A stretch of 6,159 bases of DNA, taken from NCBI GenBank assembly GCA_900766865.1, contig CAAFXA010000213.1, positions 1 through 6,159 of the forward strand. Reading direction: 5' to 3'. Shown here in pieces: positions 1 to 3,513 of this stretch. Source of the DNA: an uncultured Akkermansia sp. GTDB taxonomy: Bacteria > Verrucomicrobiota > Verrucomicrobiia > Verrucomicrobiales > Akkermansiaceae. Position numbers and translations under genes: made by a program. The notes beneath the pieces are model-generated. The model was not told where the DNA came from. It searched no databases and saw only the letters and a program-made list of their open reading frames with translations. Position 1 is the first letter of the stretch. Every line of letters begins with the position of its first letter.

Positions 1-23
1 ATTTCAATAAGTTACAACAATGA

Positions 24-110
24 ATGATGGAATTATTACTACAGGATATGAAAGCACCTAAAAAAATAGGAATTGAGAATTGCAGGAAGATGCTGTACAA
101 TCATCGGTGA
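24..110 (+). other. 28-codon reading frame ending one base before the Fe-S gene
   Basis: An ATG at 24 directly follows a TGA (21-23) in the same frame and opens a frame that ends at TGA 108-110, one base before the ATG at 112. The peptide is basic at its C-terminus (it ends CRKMLYNHR). No ribosome binding site is visible. It could be a leader peptide translationally coupled to the Fe-S gene, or chance. The first 23 bases may be the tail of an upstream gene, but I cannot tell which frame. Low confidence that it is expressed. Confidence 0.15.
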
Positions 111-111
111 G

Positions 112-813
112 ATGAAAAACAAAGGAAAGCGAGTCTGGATTCAGCCTGCTAGAACGATTGTGCAGGTGGTGGTAATGATTGCCTGTGTGCTTGGTGTTAT
201 CAGCAGCAAACAGGTGTCAGACTGGCTGTTGCCAACAACCTTATTGCTTGGCGTATTATTCTGCGGGTGGATTTGCCCCCTGGGTACGCTTCAGGATTGG
301 GCTTACAAGCTCGGACGTATGCTGCGTCTGCCAGTACTGCGCGTTCCCTATGGAATCCAGCGTTACCTGCAACTGGCCCGATACGTGTTCTATTTCCTGC
401 TGACCATGGGCATTACATTCAGTGTGCTGCAAGGCACCAAGAACCTCAGTAAGCTCATGAGAGGGGAGGAGCTTGGCATTGCTGCTCTTGTGGTGCTTAT
501 CGTCTTTGTGCTTTTCGGGATGTTCTTCAACCGCCCGTTCTGCAACTATATCTGCACTGGTGGCGCCAGACGAGGCTTGTGGAGCGTGGTACGCATTATC
601 GGTATTCGCCGCGACACGTCTACTTGTATTAACTGCAAGCTTTGCAGCAAGTCTTGTCCGATGAACATTGATGTGGCTAATACGGATTTTGTTCGCCACC
701 CGAATTGTATCGGCTGCATGTCTTGTCTTTCTGCTTGTCCTAAGAGCTGCATATCCTTCAAGCACATGCCGAAGCCTGATTTACCCGGTAAAGCGGGCAA
801 GGTAAACAAGTGA
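112..813 (+). CDS. NapH/CcoG-like membrane 4Fe-4S binding protein
   Basis: Encodes 233 residues if ATG at 112 is the start. Hydrophobic segments lie near residues 14-31, 38-52, 90-107 and 120-140. The motif FCGWICPLGTLQDW (Cys51, Cys55) and the related FCNYICTGGA (Cys144, Cys148) are typical of Fer4_5-type membrane proteins such as NapH, NosR and CcoG. The C-terminus carries two ferredoxin motifs, C172-x2-C175-x2-C178-x3-C182 and C199-x2-C202-x2-C205-x3-C209, which should bind two [4Fe-4S] clusters on the cytoplasmic side. The family passes electrons between quinols or flavoproteins and a partner reductase; the partner is not in the window, so no specific pathway can be named. The start is uncertain. 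The frame opens after a TAG at 67-69, and a TTG at 73 would add 13 residues. ATG at 112 matches the usual short charged N-terminus but has GGTGAG directly against it, with no spacing. The stop at 811-813 lies just before repeat copy A. Confidence 0.85.
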   Translation: MKNKGKRVWIQPARTIVQVVVMIACVLGVISSKQVSDWLLPTTLLLGVLFCGWICPLGTLQDWAYKLGRMLRLPVLRVPYGIQRYLQLARYVFYFLLTMGITFSVLQGTKNLSKLMRGEELGIAALVVLIVFVLFGMFFNRPFCNYICTGGARRGLWSVVRIIGIRRDTSTCINCKLCSKSCPMNIDVANTDFVRHPNCIGCMSCLSACPKSCISFKHMPKPDLPGKAGKVNK

Positions 814-1036
814 CTGCTCATAAGTTCGACTGCCATCGTCGTCCCCTGATTGCAAGCAATCTTCGTAACTTGGGGCTTCGAGTCTCGCATCCGTTCGTGT
901 TCTACGCCCTCACAAGGAGGTACAGGGTAGCACTTATGACTTTTTACGAACTTTTATCCGCCGATTTCAGCTCTTGTGCTTCCCGAAAATGTCTTAGCAG
1001 CGGATTGCTAAATGCTGGTTCTTAGTGGATAGCAAA

Positions 1037-1076
1037 GGTTCGACTACATCTGAGGGGTCTTGAACGTAGTCAAACC
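1037..1076 (+). ncRNA. Covarying hairpin of repeat copy A
   Basis: GGTT (1037-1040) pairs with AACC (1073-1076). After one C-A mismatch, GACTAC (1042-1047) pairs with GTAGTC (1066-1071). The 18-base loop contains GAGGGG and CTT. Copy B has a hairpin at the equivalent position with a different stem, see 5866-5904. This is evidence that the region folds as RNA; it does not define the transcript ends. Confidence 0.6.
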
Positions 1077-1116
1077 CACACGAGTCCCGGGGAGTCCCGA
1101 GGGGGTAGAAACGGCC

Positions 1117-1151
1117 AAAAACGAGCCCGATTTCTGGTCGATTCAGGGCTC
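1117..1151 (-). terminator. Candidate minus-strand intrinsic terminator in copy A
   Basis: GAGCCC (1123-1128) pairs with GGGCTC (1146-1151). Read on the minus strand, the stem is followed by GTTTTTGG, a short U-run directly after the hairpin. Copy B has the same hairpin followed by TTTTTA. It would stop transcripts leaving the minus-strand gene block before they run antisense into the Fe-S gene. The stem is short, so strength is uncertain. Confidence 0.45.
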
Positions 1152-1206
1152 AATCATCGGCCGTTCCATTTTCGTAACTGAATGATAATGCGTGGATTGT
1201 GCAAAC

Positions 1207-1239
1207 AAAAAAAGGCGGCGCTTTCAATTCGAAAGCGCC
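1207..1239 (-). terminator. Minus-strand intrinsic terminator
   Basis: A perfect 9-base stem, GGCGCTTTC (1217-1225) with GAAAGCGCC (1231-1239), encloses a 5-base loop. On the minus strand it is followed by GCC and seven T residues (1207-1213 as A on the plus strand). There is no T-run on the plus-strand side, so it should act only on leftward transcription. It is absent from copy B, where the alignment ends at about 6043. Confidence 0.6.
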
Positions 1240-1496
1240 TCCCAGAGGGGTGGGCGAAGGGGATCTACCCGCCCCCTGCGGCCCTGACGGGCTTCCCGGG
1301 CAGAGGTGTCTGCCCGGCGCAGGGTCTGGTCGCTCGCTTACTCGCGCCCAGCCCTCTCCAAAGTCCCCGACGGCTGTAAGGGGGATTGGACAAACCGCGA
1401 AGCGAGTTTGCCCCGCAAGGGGTGAGCCCCCGTGGGGCGGGGGCGAATCAACCTCCGGATTGTCGAGGGGGTACGAATCTGAGCCACCGTAAAACC
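1240..1496. other. GC-rich noncoding chain of hairpins
   Basis: No convincing gene lies here. The stretch is far richer in G and C than its surroundings and folds into consecutive hairpins: GCCC/GGGC (1281-1292); CCGGGCAGA/TCTGCCCGG with a 4-base loop (1296-1317); AGGG-t-CTGG/CCAGCCCT (1321-1355); CAAACCGC/GCG-a-GTTTG with a GAA loop (1391-1410); CCCC/GGGG (1411-1422); and GCCCC/GGGGC (1426-1438). It lies between a leftward terminator and a symmetrical one, as expected for a short transcribed unit in either direction. It may be the 3' domain of a plus-strand RNA beginning in copy A, a separate RNA, or a cluster of REP-like repeats. I do not recognise a known RNA family. Confidence 0.45.
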
Positions 1497-1533
1497 AAAA
1501 AGGCCAGCATCTCTGCGAGACACTGGCCTTTTT
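1497..1533. terminator. Strong bidirectional intrinsic terminator
   Basis: AAAAAGGCCAG (1497-1507) pairs with CTGGCCTTTTT (1523-1533). Inside, TCTC (1510-1513) pairs with GAGA (1517-1520) around a TGC loop. With an A-run on one side and a T-run on the other it can work in both directions: it would end leftward transcripts from the RhuM-Fic gene and rightward transcripts from the repeat and GC-rich region. Confidence 0.75.
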
Positions 1534-1734
1534 AGTTAGGGTCCTTCGAGGGGGTCGAACTCAAATAGACTCGGCCATCATTTTTTGCGGGATTAAAAAC
1601 AGAAATATTGATATATCAATGTTTTTATTTTACCAAAACTGCAAAAAATAGCATTTTTAGCAGTTTACCGCTCCGTTCGGGCTACAACTCAGACAAATTG
1701 CGTTTTAATGCTTGGCTAGACGGCTTTATTCCGC
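1534..1734. other. AT-rich spacer with a palindrome
   Basis: No gene is visible. It contains a perfect 14-base palindrome, ATTGATATATCAAT (1607-1620), with outer arms TAAAAAC (1595-1601) and GTTTTTA (1621-1627) that also pair. The sharp change from the GC-rich hairpins to this AT-rich DNA may mark the left edge of the block carrying the three minus-strand genes; that is inference. Confidence 0.35.
1636..1666 (-). terminator. Hairpin downstream of the RhuM-Fic gene
   Basis: AAACTGC (1636-1642) pairs with GCAGTTT (1660-1666), and AAAAAT (1644-1649) with ATTTTT (1653-1658), around an AGC loop with one A-A mismatch. It sits about 70 bases past the RhuM-Fic stop. On the minus strand it is followed by TTGG and then an AT-rich stretch rather than a clean U-run, so it may be a weak terminator or an mRNA 3'-end stabiliser. 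Confidence 0.4.
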
Positions 1735-2670
1735 TCATGCGTCTAGAAAGTTCATCACCAGCTTCACCATTGTTTCTTTTTCTTCGGGCTTAGATTCCGC
1801 AATCATCACAACCATGGCTACCAAGGTGTGGTCGGCTATAACTTTTTCTCCATCCCGGAATAATAAGCCGTTTCTTTCCAGGAAATACAAGAATACCGCT
1901 GCCGCAATTCGTTTATTGCCATCCGAAAAAGCGTGATTTTTAGTCACGAGATAAAGTAAGTTAGCTGCCTTTTCCTGCGTGGATGGGTACACGTCCTTTC
2001 CGGCAAAGCTCTGGTAGATATTACCCAAACTCCCCTTAAAGGAATCATCCTTTTCATTGCCGAATACACTACTCTCATCCCCATACCGCATAGAATCTAT
2101 GAGCTTCCTGCACTCTTCATAGGTCAGTACATAGGCATGGGTGTCCCCCTGCGGCTTCTTCAGGCGCAGGTGATCGTAATCATCCAGCAAATCCAGAGAG
2201 CGGGTGTACTGCTGAACCACTTCCAATATCTGGGCTGAATCCAACTTGTTTTCCACCCTCTTCATCACGCGGATGGTAGTGGAGAGGTCTTGTAGGCGCT
2301 TTTGCTGGCATACATACCCTTGCAACAGGTACTGCCGAAGTACATTCGTAGCCCAACGGCGAAACTGAACACCCCGTGCCGATTTCACGCGGTAGCCTAC
2401 GCTGATAATCATATCCAGATTGTAGTATTCTACCTGTCGCTCTACTTCGCGCGCCCCCTCAAGTTGAACTGTCGCAAATTTTGCGACAGTTGAATTATCG
2501 AGCTCCTCACGCAGTGCTGACTGAATATGCTTACCTATCGTTTTAATATCTCTATCAAAGAGTTGCGCCATCTGTTGACGATTAAGCCATACGGTATCCG
2601 CCTGCGGTTCTACACGAACCGACAGCTCAAACTCCCCCTCTCTGAAATGTATTTCTTCTATGTTCCCCAT
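1735..2670 (-). CDS. RhuM family protein with C-terminal Fic/Doc domain
   Basis: 311 residues. The N-terminal half is RhuM-like: TVWLNRQQMAQLFDRD (26-41), the signature STVAKFATVQLEG (60-72), and YYNLDMIISVGYRVKS followed by RGVQFRRWATNVLRQYL (82-115). The C-terminal half ends in a Fic/Doc core, HAFSDGNKRIAA (His246, Phe248, Asp250, Asn252, Arg254), close to the Doc form HxFx(D/N)xNKR. Fic enzymes transfer AMP or another nucleotide part to target proteins, whereas Doc phosphorylates EF-Tu; which applies here cannot be read from sequence. RhuM is named after a Salmonella pathogenicity-island gene, and its molecular role is unsettled. I see no obvious (S/T)xxxE(G/N) inhibitory helix and no adjacent Phd-like antitoxin. 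The ATG at 2670 has AGGAGA 8-9 bases upstream. It lies 78 bases after the AbiEi-like gene on the same strand. It may be a toxin controlled by its own RhuM half or by the upstream AbiEi protein. Confidence 0.88.
   Translation of the reverse strand: MGNIEEIHFREGEFELSVRVEPQADTVWLNRQQMAQLFDRDIKTIGKHIQSALREELDNSTVAKFATVQLEGAREVERQVEYYNLDMIISVGYRVKSARGVQFRRWATNVLRQYLLQGYVCQQKRLQDLSTTIRVMKRVENKLDSAQILEVVQQYTRSLDLLDDYDHLRLKKPQGDTHAYVLTYEECRKLIDSMRYGDESSVFGNEKDDSFKGSLGNIYQSFAGKDVYPSTQEKAANLLYLVTKNHAFSDGNKRIAAAVFLYFLERNGLLFRDGEKVIADHTLVAMVVMIAESKPEEKETMVKLVMNFLDA
2467..2491. repeat. 25-base perfect palindrome inside the RhuM coding region
   Basis: AACTGTCGCAAA (2467-2478) and TTTGCGACAGTT (2480-2491) are perfect reverse complements around one central base. 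In the gene it encodes the TVAKFATV part of the RhuM signature. It could be a binding site for the protein's own N-terminal domain, or an mRNA hairpin, or a by-product of the conserved peptide. Confidence 0.7.
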
Positions 2671-2690
2671 GGCTTACTCTCCTAAAAGAC

Positions 2691-2718
2691 ATTCTAGCAT
2701 ATTTTACGCACCATTCAA
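2691..2718 (-). promoter_or_regulatory. Candidate promoter of the RhuM-Fic gene
   Basis: On the minus strand, TTGAAT (2713-2718) is 16 bases from TAGAAT (2691-2696). The -10 matches consensus at 5 of 6 positions and the -35 at 4 of 6. It would give a very short leader just ahead of the AGGAGA ribosome binding site. It could allow toxin expression apart from the upstream gene. Confidence 0.35.
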
Positions 2719-2748
2719 CTCAAATACGAAAATATCCCGATACCGGCT

Positions 2749-3345
2749 TCATACCAAAACTTCCAGATAGGGGGGTAACTTGTCTATCACTCCAAGCTGT
2801 GAGGCGTATTCTGCCAGCCGGTTCAGATTTTTCTCTTTACGGGAAAAATAAAGTTTTAGCGCGGCGGTATAGCATTCAATATCGACCCTGTTCTTGCTGC
2901 GGAGAATATCACAGATGCTGCGCTCTGCATTGTACCCGCGAACGACATTGCCCATCGTAGTACGCAATTCTGTAAGCCCCAGCTCATGAAACTGAGGCTT
3001 TATATAATAACATGTGCAATCCTTGGAAATACTGCGGGGCAGCGTGGCATCAGAGGGAATGGTGACGGAATGATGAAAAGGCGTACGCTCGGTTAAACCA
3101 AGCAGATAAAGAGCGCTTTCATGAGAAAAGATAAGAGCAGGGAACTTTCGCTGCATATAAACCATATCATCAGCCAATGTCCCGGGGCGCATATACACAC
3201 CGCTACTGTATCGCTCCAGTAATCCGGCGCGAGAGTACACATGCAACATGCCCCGGCTGTATCCCAGCTGCTGTATATCAGCCGCAGTCAACAAGCCTCC
3301 CTGGGCTGCCATGTATTTTTTGATGCAGGTATCTAAATCAGTCAT
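2749..3345 (-). CDS. AbiEi-type antitoxin / transcriptional regulator
   Basis: 198 residues. An N-terminal winged-helix region, roughly residues 17-55, runs LLTAADIQQLGYSRGML and then VYSRAGLLERYSSGVYMRPG, as in AbiEi antitoxins. The middle part (FSHESALYLLGLTERTP, about 73-89) and ERSICDILRS (141-150) are also typical of the family. In type IV AbiE systems AbiEi represses its own operon and counteracts AbiEii, a nucleotidyltransferase toxin encoded directly downstream. Here no AbiEii follows; the next gene is RhuM-Fic, 78 bases away. The ATG at 3345 has a strong AAAGGAGG 7 bases upstream. The last codons overlap an ATG (GTATGA), which opens only a 10-codon frame. The protein may be a solitary regulator, a remnant of an AbiE pair, or the partner of the RhuM-Fic gene. 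Family assignment is fairly sure; role is not. Confidence 0.82.
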   Translation of the reverse strand: MTDLDTCIKKYMAAQGGLLTAADIQQLGYSRGMLHVYSRAGLLERYSSGVYMRPGTLADDMVYMQRKFPALIFSHESALYLLGLTERTPFHHSVTIPSDATLPRSISKDCTCYYIKPQFHELGLTELRTTMGNVVRGYNAERSICDILRSKNRVDIECYTAALKLYFSRKEKNLNRLAEYASQLGVIDKLPPYLEVLV

Positions 3346-3360
3346 GCGATTGCCTCCTTT

Positions 3361-3398
3361 CCGTGTTTGTTTATACCACGGAGAAAAGTATCACGCAA
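3361..3398 (-). promoter_or_regulatory. AbiEi promoter with overlapping inverted repeat
   Basis: On the minus strand TTGCGT (3393-3398) is 17 bases from TATAAA (3370-3375), a good sigma70-like promoter. The -10 sits inside an inverted repeat, CCGTG (3361-3365) and CACGG (3377-3381), the right place for an operator. AbiEi proteins are known to repress their own promoters, so autoregulation is plausible but not shown. Confidence 0.55.
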
Positions 3399-3408
3399 GC
3401 AAAATTAG

Positions 3409-3448
3409 ACAAAACGCAAGAAAAGGGATTGCTTTTCTTGCGTTTTGT
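3409..3448 (-). terminator. 17-base perfect inverted repeat between DUF262 and AbiEi genes
   Basis: The arms at 3409-3425 and 3432-3448 pair perfectly over 17 bases around a 6-base loop; the core of the stem is CGCAAGAAAAG. On the minus strand the right arm is T-rich (CGTTTTGTCTAATTTTG follows the turn), so it is a plausible terminator for the DUF262 gene, 66 bases past its stop. It also lies just upstream of the AbiEi promoter and could be a regulator-binding site. Confidence 0.55.
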
Positions 3449-3513
3449 TAAATAACAATCAGATTTCGAGACCTAGACCTATTGATTGAAGCGCAGGAGG
3501 AAGTTTGCTGGTG

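Larger units (their letters stand above)
821..1216 (+). repeat. Copy A of a ~390-base structured noncoding repeat
   Basis: Aligns end to end with 5651-6043 at an offset of 4828-4830 bases. Strongly conserved islands are 875-931 (57 bases, one difference from copy B), 1074-1104 (31 bases, identical), the 29-base hairpin at 1123-1151, and CGTAACTGAATGAT at 1173-1186. Between the islands the sequence diverges but its length hardly changes. Visible structures include a hairpin at 902-930 with AAGGAGGT in its loop, a hairpin at 994-1011 (TTAGCA/TGCTAA), and the long hairpin at 1037-1076. Reading frames across it are short, and most differences between the copies change the amino acid, so it does not behave like a gene. 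It could be a structured RNA, a composite of regulatory sites, or a dispersed genomic repeat. The strand given is only the orientation shared with copy B; the transcribed strand is not known. Confidence 0.8.

Noticed and set aside
256..765. 169-codon minus-strand reading frame opposite the Fe-S gene
   Set aside because: It mirrors the cysteine-rich, membrane-encoding gene on the plus strand and has no recognisable motif of its own.
779..807. Hairpin TTTACC/GGTAAA at the end of the Fe-S gene as a terminator
   Set aside because: It lies inside the last codons, has weak internal pairing and no T-run follows it.
871..895. tRNA T-arm-like stretch (CTTCGAGTCTCGCATCCG)
   Set aside because: The TTCGAGT loop resembles a T-loop, but the flanking 5-base arms do not pair and no acceptor, D or anticodon stems fit around it.
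810..1025. Protein-coding gene across repeat copy A (and 5567-5815 in copy B) sharing the peptide HPF(V/A)FYALTRRYRVA
   Set aside because: Most base differences between the two copies change the amino acid, and the frames end differently. The conservation is better explained by the nucleotide sequence and hairpins. Only the short ATG frames at 936 and 5765 are kept, as a tentative finding.
864..1178. Integron attC site
   Set aside because: CGTAAC resembles an attC core box only loosely, the expected paired GTTRRRY/RYYYAAC boxes are not present, three genes lie between the copies without sites between them, and no integrase is seen.
1199..1492. 97-codon plus-strand reading frame in the GC-rich region
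   Set aside because: The peptide is rich in Gly, Pro and Arg, without domain features or a ribosome binding site, and coincides with back-to-back hairpins. Open frames are expected by chance in GC-rich DNA.
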